Shown: positions 6,575 through 13,717 of the stretch, piece after piece
How positions within the stretch are numbered: the stretch's first letter is position 1
How the letters are laid out: each line of letters begins with the position of its first letter
The notes under the pieces: generated by a model
Seen by the model: the letters and a program-made list of their open reading frames with translations, nothing else
Databases searched by the model: none
What the model was told of the DNA's origin: nothing
Program-made: the position numbers and the translations under genes
NCBI GenBank assembly: GCA_039714535.1
Contig: JBDLJC010000068.1
Coordinates: 1 to 15,012 of the forward strand
Direction of reading: 5' to 3'
From: JAGXFP01 sp039714535
GTDB taxonomy: Bacteria; Desulfobacterota; Desulfobulbia; Desulfobulbales; JAGXFP01
DNA: 15,012 nt

Positions 6575-6587
6575 TATGCTATATTGG
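6571..6587 (+). repeat. Small inverted repeat overlapping the hairpin
   Basis: CCAATAT (6571-6577) and ATATTGG (6581-6587) form a perfect 7-bp inverted repeat around GCT. Its first four bases (CCAA) are also the end of the preceding hairpin's 3' arm, so the full forms of the two structures compete. Confidence 0.4.
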
Positions 6588-6641
6588 CTTAAGAATACTA
6601 GTTTTACAGTCTATCCTCTTTTAGTCTTTGGAGTTTTGATT

Positions 6642-6968
6642 ATGAAAACACTTATCTCCCTTGTCCTGATGTCTGCGTTGCTATTTTTTGGGAACAATAT
6701 TGTCTTTGCTGGCGATCTTGATGATGGCATCTCCAAGTTCACTGATGACAGTGTCTCAAGTTATGATGAGATGGGTAAGGCGGATAAGAACATCAAATTT
6801 ATCATTATGAATTCCAAGTCAAGGGCCAAGGTGGCTGAGAAGTCGGGTGGTGCTGGTAGCACCAGGACTGGGAAAACCACTGGCGATAACAACCGAAACA
6901 GCGTTGTCATGGGGGCCGGCAGTAAAATTCTTGGTGATGTTATAATTGTTGATGAGAGTAAGAACTAG
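6642..6968 (+). CDS. Small exported protein with decayed repeat units, possible cap or nucleator
   Basis: A 108-residue protein. The ATG at 6642 follows GGAG (6630-6633) and opens a clean signal peptide ending Val-Phe-Ala (residue 23). Upstream in-frame codons back to 6558 would put a hydrophobic stretch ahead of it and overlap the hairpins, so they are less likely. The mature start is acidic (Asp-Leu-Asp-Asp). Two parts resemble the repeat proteins: 'NIKFIIMNSKSRAKVA' recalls 'VNVAVGNRAEANQAA', and 'NRNSVVMGAGSKILGDVII' recalls 'NQAAVKMKNSNLKGNVV' and the end of the 641-residue protein ('NKNSVIMK'). A Gly/Thr-rich linker separates them. It thus looks like about one degenerate unit rather than an array. 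By analogy with curli CsgB or Fap minor subunits, it may nucleate, cap or anchor the fibre; this is inference. It is the last gene before a terminator-like hairpin. Confidence 0.65.
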   Translation: MKTLISLVLMSALLFFGNNIVFAGDLDDGISKFTDDSVSSYDEMGKADKNIKFIIMNSKSRAKVAEKSGGAGSTRTGKTTGDNNRNSVVMGAGSKILGDVIIVDESKN

Positions 6969-7047
6969 TAGGATAAAGTTGTTGTTTGCCGCAGTAAAAT
7001 TGAGAATGCCATAAATACAGATTGTTTAATAATATTGAATTGCTTAT

Positions 7048-7088
7048 AAAAGGGCCGCATCCCCGTCAACTGGAGAGTCGGCCTTTTT
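7048..7088 (+). terminator. Probable rho-independent terminator
   Basis: AAAAGGGCCG (7048-7057) pairs with CGGCCTTTTT (7079-7088) with one G-U wobble, giving a GC-rich core and a T-run on the 3' side. The 21-base loop is large and may hold a small inner TCC/GGA stem. It lies 80 bp after the last repeat-related gene and just before the next gene, so it would end the fibre-cluster transcript. Confidence 0.65.
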
Positions 7089-7110
7089 CTATTCAGAGGA
7101 TTATAAAATT

Positions 7111-7623
7111 ATGATGGAAGAATCTACCCCAGGATTTGAAAGCAATCTCATCCCGGTAATGCGGGAAGGCATTGAAGTGGTAAAGATGATCTGCTTTGGC
7201 AAGCTGAGTGCCTCTCTGGTGGCGAGATATTCGCACCAGGACAAAAAATACTGCAGCATGCTTACCGGTGCGGTGATCAATGAGATATTCGGTACTCCGA
7301 ATAATCAGGATCCTTTTGCCTCTTTCTGTGTTGATAACCGTGATATTATCGACACGGAAATTAAAGATTTTGCCGTAAATTTTAAAGAATTGCGCATCCC
7401 TCTGACCGATGCCCTGCGGATGCAGTTCATCTGTGATAAGATGGATGGTCATGAGGATGATCAGACCCTCAAGCATGCCAAGGTTCGTGGTCTTTTGCTT
7501 GAAGAACGGGATCTGCCTCTGCCCCAAAAGTTTATGGAGATGGTTCGGCGCATAGGTAAGGCCATCGGTTTGATCATTCCGCCGCTACCGACCGAAGCGC
7601 CCGCCCCGGATACCATTCAATAA
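7111..7623 (+). CDS. Hypothetical protein, probably cytoplasmic and helical
   Basis: A 170-residue protein that I do not recognise. It starts at an ATG-ATG pair (7111 or 7114) with AGAGGA at 7095-7100. There is no signal peptide or membrane segment. The sequence reads as mostly amphipathic helices: 18-40 (with a Cys), 42-60 'DKKYCSMLTGAVINEIFG', 80-112, and 120-150, ending in a Pro-rich tail (from about 156). Cys residues at 28, 48, 73 and 107 are scattered and do not form a recognisable metal site. It sits between the terminator-like hairpin and the MarR promoter region, so it seems to be a single-gene unit. Its promoter would have to lie in or just before the terminator region, or transcription may read through from the fibre cluster. 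No function is proposed. Confidence 0.65.
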   Translation: MMEESTPGFESNLIPVMREGIEVVKMICFGKLSASLVARYSHQDKKYCSMLTGAVINEIFGTPNNQDPFASFCVDNRDIIDTEIKDFAVNFKELRIPLTDALRMQFICDKMDGHEDDQTLKHAKVRGLLLEERDLPLPQKFMEMVRRIGKAIGLIIPPLPTEAPAPDTIQ

Positions 7624-7773
7624 CTTCCTCCTGTTTCGCGTCAATATCTGCAACAAACTTTCGTTTAATATCTTGTTTTCTCGGTAAGCCTGGTACCTGC
7701 TGAATGATGTCTGGATAAATCCGGGGGAACTATAATTGGCCATTTTGTCCCTGCCAGAACCAAAAAAATAAAA

Positions 7774-7801
7774 TTGACAAAGTAGTTGGTTGGCATATGG
7801 T
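7774..7801 (+). promoter_or_regulatory. Sigma70-type promoter for the efflux operon
   Basis: A perfect -35 TTGACA (7774-7779) is followed after 16 bp by TATGGT (7796-7801), a 4/6 match to the -10 box. Transcription would begin near 7808, about 37 bases before the preferred start of the regulator gene. Confidence 0.6.
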
Positions 7802-7815
7802 TAACTAGTCAACTA
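7783..7815. promoter_or_regulatory. Probable MarR operator
   Basis: The half-site TAGTTG (7783-7788) is mirrored by CAACTA (7810-7815). Between them GTTAACTAGTCAAC (7800-7813) is a near-perfect palindrome around ACTAGT. The sites cover the spacer, the -10 box and the likely transcription start. The adjacent gene encodes a MarR-family regulator, so binding here would give autorepression of the whole efflux operon. The assignment of site to protein is inference. Confidence 0.55.
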
Positions 7816-7844
7816 TATATTGAATGTCTGGGAGTCCTTGTTTT

Positions 7845-8306
7845 ATGACCGAGTGTCGAGAAGATTCGTTGGGAAGATTGATCTATTTCACCGCCCAGGA
7901 TATGACAAATTTTGCCGAAAAGCTCCTGAAGCCCTACGATTTAACCCTTGAGCAATTTCATCTTCTTAAAAATATAGATATTGACTCGGGGATTAGTCAG
8001 CGACAACTTGGCGAAGCGGCAAACAAGACTCCGGCCAATATGACCAGAATGCTGGACCGGATGGAGGTCAAGTCTCTGGTCGTGAGACGGGCCGATCCGG
8101 ATGATCGACGTGCTTCTCTGGTTTCTCTGACCGGAAAGGGAAAGGCCCTGATTGAGGAGGTATTTGGTGAATTTAATTCATATTCGGACGGCATGCTCTT
8201 GGGGATAGCTGAAGGAGAGCAACATATTGCCAGAGAGGTGTTAACCAAGATGGCTGGTAACGTTCAGGCTATGACTGAGGAGTTGGCCGGAAATATTAAA
8301 GGATGA
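7845..8306 (+). CDS. MarR-family transcriptional regulator
   Basis: A 153-residue winged-helix protein. The helix-turn-helix lies at about 51-75 ('SQRQLGEAANKTPANMTRML'), followed by a wing with the family signature Asp-Pro-Asp-Asp-Arg-Arg (84-89) and 'SLTGKGK' (94-100). N- and C-terminal helices should form the dimer interface and ligand pocket. MarR proteins usually repress an adjacent efflux operon until a small phenolic or lipophilic ligand releases them. It is the first gene of the operon and its stop codon is 8 bp before the adaptor gene. I prefer the ATG at 7845 because GGGAG (7830-7834) precedes it. The in-frame ATG at 7824 has no ribosome site and would sit only about 16 bases after the predicted transcription start. 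The ligand cannot be told from sequence. Confidence 0.88.
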   Translation: MTECREDSLGRLIYFTAQDMTNFAEKLLKPYDLTLEQFHLLKNIDIDSGISQRQLGEAANKTPANMTRMLDRMEVKSLVVRRADPDDRRASLVSLTGKGKALIEEVFGEFNSYSDGMLLGIAEGEQHIAREVLTKMAGNVQAMTEELAGNIKG

Positions 8307-8314
8307 GGTGAGTT

Positions 8315-9367
8315 GTGCGAGTTTTGCAAATCATATTTTTGATTGTCGCTATCGGCGGTTCAACTGTTTTTGCCCAGGACCCTCCCCCGGCCAAGGTGGT
8401 GGTCTCCTTGATTACCCAGGAGGATATCTTTGAAAACCGACCTTTTATCGGCAGACTATATTATGACACTGCCAGTCAGGTCTCATCTGAGGTTTCGGGA
8501 TTGGTTGAAGTTGTTGCAGTTCGTGAGGGTGAGCGGGTTAAAAAAGGTGCGCCGATGATCCGGCTTAACACCGAGCTGCTTGATAAGGAGATAGACGTCA
8601 ATCTGGTAGAGATCGAACAGATCGATTTGCAGATCAGTCATGCCGAGAAAAATTACCAGCGGCTGGACAATCTCTATCGTAAAGAGGGTGTCAGTAAAAA
8701 AGTTTATGAAGATTCCCTGTATTCATATGAGGATTATCTCAAGGAAAAGCAGATAGCTGAGTTGGAACTTAAAAAGCTTCTGATCAAACTGGAGAAAAGT
8801 GTCATCAAGGCCCCCTATGCCGGGATCGTCATGCGGAAAAATGTTGAGTCCGGCGATTGGGTCCAACCGGGCAAGCAATTGATTCAGCTCGGTTCGACCA
8901 ATGATCTGATGATCAAGGTGCCGATTTCGGAAACCTTGCTACAATTTGTCGAAATAGGTAGCAAGGTAGTCGTCGAAATCAAGGCTTTTAAGCGGGAACT
9001 GCCAGGCGTTATCGAGGAAGTTGATCCGCTCGCAGACGCCAAGACCAAGAATGTCTTTATCAAGGTTCGCATCCCGGCCCAGGCAGATGTTGCCGAGAAT
9101 ATGTCGGCTACGGTTTTTGTCCCGGTCAGCGCCAGAAAACGTTTGAGCATTATCCCCCGCGATGCCTTGGTCAAGATGCAGGGGCAGGATTTCGTCTACA
9201 CGATCAAGGGTGGCAAGGCCGCTATCCTGCCGGTTAATATCGTTACTTTCCTGGGCGACCGGGTCGGCGCCGATAACCAGGATTTCAGCGAGGGCATGCA
9301 GGTGGTGGTTGAAGGTAATGAACGACTGCGGCCCGATCAACCCGTGGTTGTGGCCGGAGAGATCTGA
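8315..9367 (+). CDS. RND efflux periplasmic adaptor (membrane fusion protein)
   Basis: A 350-residue periplasmic adaptor of the HlyD/AcrA type, joining the RND permease to the TolC-like channel. Start is GTG at 8315 with GAGGTG just upstream. The signal peptide ends Val-Phe-Ala (residue 20). There is no lipobox Cys, so unlike AcrA it is probably a free periplasmic protein rather than a lipoprotein. Residues about 52-90 form the first lipoyl half ('SGLVEVVAVREGERVKKGAP'). Residues 91-160 are the helical hairpin, relatively short. Residues 163-195 are the second lipoyl half ('IKAPYAGIV', 'ESGDWVQPG'). Beta-barrel and membrane-proximal domains follow. Its stop codon overlaps the permease start (TGATG), showing translational coupling. 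The exported substrate is not evident. Confidence 0.92.
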   Translation: MRVLQIIFLIVAIGGSTVFAQDPPPAKVVVSLITQEDIFENRPFIGRLYYDTASQVSSEVSGLVEVVAVREGERVKKGAPMIRLNTELLDKEIDVNLVEIEQIDLQISHAEKNYQRLDNLYRKEGVSKKVYEDSLYSYEDYLKEKQIAELELKKLLIKLEKSVIKAPYAGIVMRKNVESGDWVQPGKQLIQLGSTNDLMIKVPISETLLQFVEIGSKVVVEIKAFKRELPGVIEEVDPLADAKTKNVFIKVRIPAQADVAENMSATVFVPVSARKRLSIIPRDALVKMQGQDFVYTIKGGKAAILPVNIVTFLGDRVGADNQDFSEGMQVVVEGNERLRPDQPVVVAGEI

Positions 9368-12300
9368 TGGACATAGTCAAGACTGCAATTCGTAAACCGG
9401 TCGGGGTCTCGGTCGCCGTTATTCTGGTGGTGATGTTCGGTTTGATCGGTCTTAACAAATTGCCGGTTCAGCTCACCCCTGATGTGGAGACCCCGCAGAT
9501 TACGGTCAGTACGGTCTGGGGTGGCGCTACCCCTTACGAGGTCGAAAAAGAGATCATTGAAAAACAGGAAGAGGTCCTCAAGGGACTGCAGGGCCTCAGC
9601 AAGATGGAGAGTTCGAGTTTCAACAGTTACGGCGAGGTAACGTTGTCTTTCGTGCTGGGGACCGATCTTGATGATGCCCTGCTCCGGGTCTCCAACAAGA
9701 TGAATGAGGCTGCCGATTACCCGGAGAATGTTAAGCGGCCCAGGATTGAGGCGGCTGGGGCCCAGAGTTCGCCGGTTATCTGGATGTTGCTCAAGACCGG
9801 TCCGGAAAATAAGGCCCATATCAACGAGTTTAAAACTTTTTTCGAGGATAATGTCCGGCAACATCTGGAAAGGGTTAAAGGGGTTGGCTCCCTGCTGGTT
9901 TTCGGCGGCACCGAGGACGAACTGCATGTGGTGGTCAATGCCGAGAAGCTGGCACGGCACCGGGTTTCGATCAATCAGCTGGTCGGCGCAATCAGGGGGG
10001 CCAACCGTGATATCTCCGCCGGGGTTTTGGGGATGGGCAAAAAGAACTATCGGATCAGGACGGTCAGCCAGTTTCAGGATCCAGCCGATGTTCTGAAGGT
10101 GGTGATCTTCGATGACGGGATTAATCGGGTCTATCTGCGTGATGTGGCCACGGTCGAAAGAGGCCAAAGAAAGGAAGACGGTTCGGTTCTCCATAATGGC
10201 GTCCAGGGCATCGTGGTGGGGGTCAGGAAAGAGCAGGGCGCCAATGTCCTGGAGTTGAGTGACCGGATGGAAAGGGAAGTAATTCGTCTGAACGACGGTC
10301 TGCTGGCCCGGCAGGGGCTCTATATTGACTGGGTTTATGACCAGCGGCCCTATATTAGTAATGCCATCAATCTTGTCAAAATGAATGTCCTGATTGGCGG
10401 GATTCTGGCCATTGTGGTGCTGCTCAGCTTTTTAAGGAGTGGGACCGCCACGGCGACAACTGCGGTGGCAATCCCAATTTCCGCCATCGGTACCTTTGTC
10501 TTCCTCTGGATGATGGGCCGTAATCTCAATGTAGTCAGCCTGGCCGGCATCTCTTTTGCCGTGGGAATGCTGGTCGATAACTCCATTGTGGTCCTGGAGA
10601 ATATCGACCGGCACCGCAAGATGGGCAAGAGGGCATTTGCCGCCGCCTATGAGGGGACCAAAGAGGTCTGGGGGGCGGTACTGGCCTCAACCGCCACCAC
10701 CGTGGCGGTGTTCCTGCCGGTAATTTTTATCCAGGAAGAGGCGGGGCAGCTCTTCCGGGATATCGCCATCGCCATTACCTTTTCGATTATCCTCAGTCTG
10801 TTCGTCTCCATTTCGGTCATCCCGGCCCTGATCTATCAGTTCTACCAGCGCAAAAAAGAGCGCCAAGCCGGCCGCTTGCAGCATAGTGTGGTGGGACCAT
10901 GGTTGGTCAAGAGGATCATGAAATATTCCGATCTCTGTCTCAAAACGACCTTCAATCGCTTGGCGACGGTTCTCGCCTTTACCGCCATCTCGCTGGGCGT
11001 GACCTTCGGCCTGTTGCCCAGTGGTGAATATCTGCCCCAGGGTAATCGCAATCTGATTCTCAACATCCTGATCCCGCCGCCCGGTTATTCCGTCGAGAAG
11101 ATGAAGGAGATGGGTCACTATATATATGATGAGGCGGAGCCATACTTCAATGAAGATGGCAAAGATGGGGTCCCCCAGATCAAGCAGATGTTTTATGTCG
11201 GTTCCGAGCGCTTCAACCTTTTTGGCGGGATCGGGGTTGATGAGACCCGCGCCGCCGGGATGATGCCTCTTTTCTCCCGGATCATGAATTCAATTCCGGG
11301 AATCTTCGGGGTCAGCATTCAGTCGGGGATCTTTGAGTCCGGTCTCGGCCAGGGCCGCAATATCGATGTCAATATCTCCGGCCAGGATATCAATCAGATT
11401 GTCGGGGTCGCCCAGGCCATGATGTTCGGCTTGATCCCGGCCAAGATTCCTACCGCCCAGACCCGGCCGATTCCTTCGCTGGAGACCAGTTATCCTGAGG
11501 TGGCGATTGTCCCCAATAAGGAAAAGTTGGCCGCCAACGGGCTGACCGAGAATGACCTCGGGATCTATGTCGATATTTTGATGGATGGCCGCAAGATCGA
11601 GGAGTTTCGCCCGGCTGGAGTCAAGCAGATAGACCTGCTGGTTAAAGGCGCTGATGTTATCTACAAGACTCCGGAGGACATTCTAAACAGCATTATTGTC
11701 AACAACTCCGGTGATCTGATCCGGGTCGGGGATGTCGCTAGTCTGGTCTACGGTCAGGGGATGCCGCAGATCAATCATCTGGAGCGAGACCGGACCATCA
11801 CCTTGCAGGTGACGCCGCCAAAAGACTTGCCTTTGCAGGACGCCATGGAGATAATTGAAAATGATGTTATTGTCGGCATGGCTAGTGCTGGGCAGTTGGC
11901 CGGGATCGAGATCAATGTTGGCGGCAATGCCGATAAACTTGTTGAAACCCGTGAGGCCTTGAAATGGAATCTGCTCCTGGCTCTGGCTATCACCTATCTG
12001 TTGATGGCGGCTCTGTTCGAAAATTTTCTCTACCCCTTCATTATTCTCTTCAGTATCCCGCTGGCTGCGGCCGGTGGTTTCATGGGGCTGCGGCTGGTTA
12101 ATACCTTTATCGCCCTGCAGGGCTTTGATGTTCTGACCATGCTTGGTTTTATTATCTTGATCGGCACCGTGGTCAATAATGCGATCCTGATTGTCCATCA
12201 GTCCCTGAATAATGTCAGATATAATAGTCTTGTCGGTATCCCGGCCATATCCGATGCGGTCCGGACCAGAATTCGACCAATTTTCATGAGTGCCACCACC

Positions 12301-12483
12301 AGCGTGTTGGCCATGACCCCTCTGGTCTTATCAACCGGACCCGGTAGTGAACTGTATCGAGGACTCGGTAGTATTTTGCTTGGCGGCTTGGCTGTGTCTA
12401 CGGTTTTCACCTTGTTTGTTATTCCGGCGCTACTGGCCTTTTTCATAGGTTTCGAGAGGAGTAGGGTTGATGAAAATAATTAG
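9367..12483 (+). CDS. RND efflux permease, HAE1-like
   Basis: A 1038-residue inner-membrane proton-driven exporter of full AcrB-like length. A first membrane helix (about 12-30) is followed by 'LPVQLTPDVETPQI', the usual RND start of the first periplasmic loop. Helices 2-6 lie at about 338-490, a second large loop at about 555-865, and the final helix set at about 868-1028. The proton-relay motif in helix 4 reads 'GMLVDNSIVVLENI' with Asp404. The second Asp of AcrB (D408) is Asn405 here. In helix 10, 'GTVVNNAILIVHQ' has Asn where AcrB has Lys940. This variant relay is found in a wide HAE1-related subgroup, so the pump is probably active. The conserved 'RTRIRPIFMSATTSVLAM' stretch is present near 967-984. 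Substrate unknown. It overlaps its neighbours at both ends, so the tripartite pump is made together. Confidence 0.93.
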   Translation: MDIVKTAIRKPVGVSVAVILVVMFGLIGLNKLPVQLTPDVETPQITVSTVWGGATPYEVEKEIIEKQEEVLKGLQGLSKMESSSFNSYGEVTLSFVLGTDLDDALLRVSNKMNEAADYPENVKRPRIEAAGAQSSPVIWMLLKTGPENKAHINEFKTFFEDNVRQHLERVKGVGSLLVFGGTEDELHVVVNAEKLARHRVSINQLVGAIRGANRDISAGVLGMGKKNYRIRTVSQFQDPADVLKVVIFDDGINRVYLRDVATVERGQRKEDGSVLHNGVQGIVVGVRKEQGANVLELSDRMEREVIRLNDGLLARQGLYIDWVYDQRPYISNAINLVKMNVLIGGILAIVVLLSFLRSGTATATTAVAIPISAIGTFVFLWMMGRNLNVVSLAGISFAVGMLVDNSIVVLENIDRHRKMGKRAFAAAYEGTKEVWGAVLASTATTVAVFLPVIFIQEEAGQLFRDIAIAITFSIILSLFVSISVIPALIYQFYQRKKERQAGRLQHSVVGPWLVKRIMKYSDLCLKTTFNRLATVLAFTAISLGVTFGLLPSGEYLPQGNRNLILNILIPPPGYSVEKMKEMGHYIYDEAEPYFNEDGKDGVPQIKQMFYVGSERFNLFGGIGVDETRAAGMMPLFSRIMNSIPGIFGVSIQSGIFESGLGQGRNIDVNISGQDINQIVGVAQAMMFGLIPAKIPTAQTRPIPSLETSYPEVAIVPNKEKLAANGLTENDLGIYVDILMDGRKIEEFRPAGVKQIDLLVKGADVIYKTPEDILNSIIVNNSGDLIRVGDVASLVYGQGMPQINHLERDRTITLQVTPPKDLPLQDAMEIIENDVIVGMASAGQLAGIEINVGGNADKLVETREALKWNLLLALAITYLLMAALFENFLYPFIILFSIPLAAAGGFMGLRLVNTFIALQGFDVLTMLGFIILIGTVVNNAILIVHQSLNNVRYNSLVGIPAISDAVRTRIRPIFMSATTSVLAMTPLVLSTGPGSELYRGLGSILLGGLAVSTVFTLFVIPALLAFFIGFERSRVDENN

Positions 12484-13714
12484 TTTGGTTTTGGCGTTTG
12501 CTCTGGTTGCCGGGGGTGTTCAGGCGGCTGATCTGGCCGAATTGCAGGAGCAGGCCCTGGCCAACAGGGCCGTGATCCAGCGCTATGCTGCAGATTTGGC
12601 CAGGAGCGAGGAAAACGAGACTTTGGCCAGTAGTGCGTTATATCCCTCCTTAGATCTGGCCTACACGGCGACCTGGTTGGATGAGGCCAGTATCTACGAA
12701 GACAAGCAGACCGGTGTGGCGTCCGGCGCCATCAGCTGGAATATCTTTGCCGGATTCCGGGACAGGTATAATATCAAATCGGCCAAACTCCTGCGCCAGG
12801 CTGAAGCATACCGGCTTCAAGGTGTCAGGCAGGATGTCAAGCTTGTGATCGCCCTGCGTTATCTGGAGATTTATAATCGCCAGGCCAATTTAAAGGTTGC
12901 CGAGGATTCGGCCAGCACCCTCGGTAAACTGTATGAAGATGGTGTCAATCGCTTTGAAGTTGGTTTGATCAAGAAGAGTGAGATGCTGAAATTTAAGGTC
13001 GATCTTGATCACGCGGTTATAGTTGAAAAAAAGGCTCGGGCCGAGTTGGCTAAAAGCATTGCTCTCTTGCAGCGGGAAACCGGCTCCGAGGTCGATCTTA
13101 CCCGGTTGCTCTTTAACGAGTTCACCGATCTGCCGGATTTACAGGATCAGGCGGCTTACGAAGAGGATATGCTGAATAAGCGCAGCGAGATAAAACTGCT
13201 TGAGGAAACCCTTGGCGCTGCGACGATGCAGGTCAAGGTCGCCCGGGCTGGCTATTATCCGCGGGTTGATCTGGCCGGGAAATACAGTAAGTATGATAAT
13301 AACCCGCTCGGGACCACCGGTGATGACGATGAGATTCGCACCCAGCTGACCCTGTCGATGAATATCTTTGCCGGATTTGCTGTAAAGTCCCGAGTGAGCG
13401 CGGCTAGATTTGCGGAACAGGGTCTGCGTTATGACCTTGAGGAAGTAAAGCGTGATTTTAAGGTGCAACTCAGGAACCTCTTCTTCGACTACCGGGTGAG
13501 TGACGATAATGTCGTGGTCGCCGCCAATAGTATCGAACAGGCCGAAGAAAATTTGAGGGTTAACCGTTTGTCCTATGATGAGGGGGTTTCCACGGAGTCG
13601 GAGTTGTTAGATGCCATCACCAATCTGTCCCGGGCCAAATTTAACTTTGTGGCAGCCAAGAGTGAAGGCTTCGCCAACTATTTCCAAATCATCCGGGCGG
13701 TGGAAGGTCTGTAA
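12470..13714 (+). CDS. TolC-like outer-membrane efflux channel
   Basis: A 414-residue outer-membrane factor of normal length for the TolC/OEP family. The signal peptide ends Val-Gln-Ala (residue 19). Two homologous OEP halves follow (about 20-205 and 215-414), each a helical hairpin with beta strands; 'AISWNIFAGF' and 'TLSMNIFAGF' are the matching strand motifs in the two halves. The C-terminal part ('RLSYDEGVSTESELLDAITNL') is typical of the family. The ATG at 12470 follows AGGAG (12457-12461); an adjacent in-frame TTG at 12467 is not preferred. It overlaps the permease gene by 14 bp. It completes the pump by forming the outer-membrane exit duct, docking to the adaptor. Confidence 0.92.
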   Translation: MKIISLVLAFALVAGGVQAADLAELQEQALANRAVIQRYAADLARSEENETLASSALYPSLDLAYTATWLDEASIYEDKQTGVASGAISWNIFAGFRDRYNIKSAKLLRQAEAYRLQGVRQDVKLVIALRYLEIYNRQANLKVAEDSASTLGKLYEDGVNRFEVGLIKKSEMLKFKVDLDHAVIVEKKARAELAKSIALLQRETGSEVDLTRLLFNEFTDLPDLQDQAAYEEDMLNKRSEIKLLEETLGAATMQVKVARAGYYPRVDLAGKYSKYDNNPLGTTGDDDEIRTQLTLSMNIFAGFAVKSRVSAARFAEQGLRYDLEEVKRDFKVQLRNLFFDYRVSDDNVVVAANSIEQAEENLRVNRLSYDEGVSTESELLDAITNLSRAKFNFVAAKSEGFANYFQIIRAVEGL

Positions 13715-13717
13715 AGT

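Noticed and set aside
7624..7773. Terminator or small gene between the hypothetical gene and the MarR promoter
   Set aside because: No stem followed by T-run and no plausible coding frame was seen.
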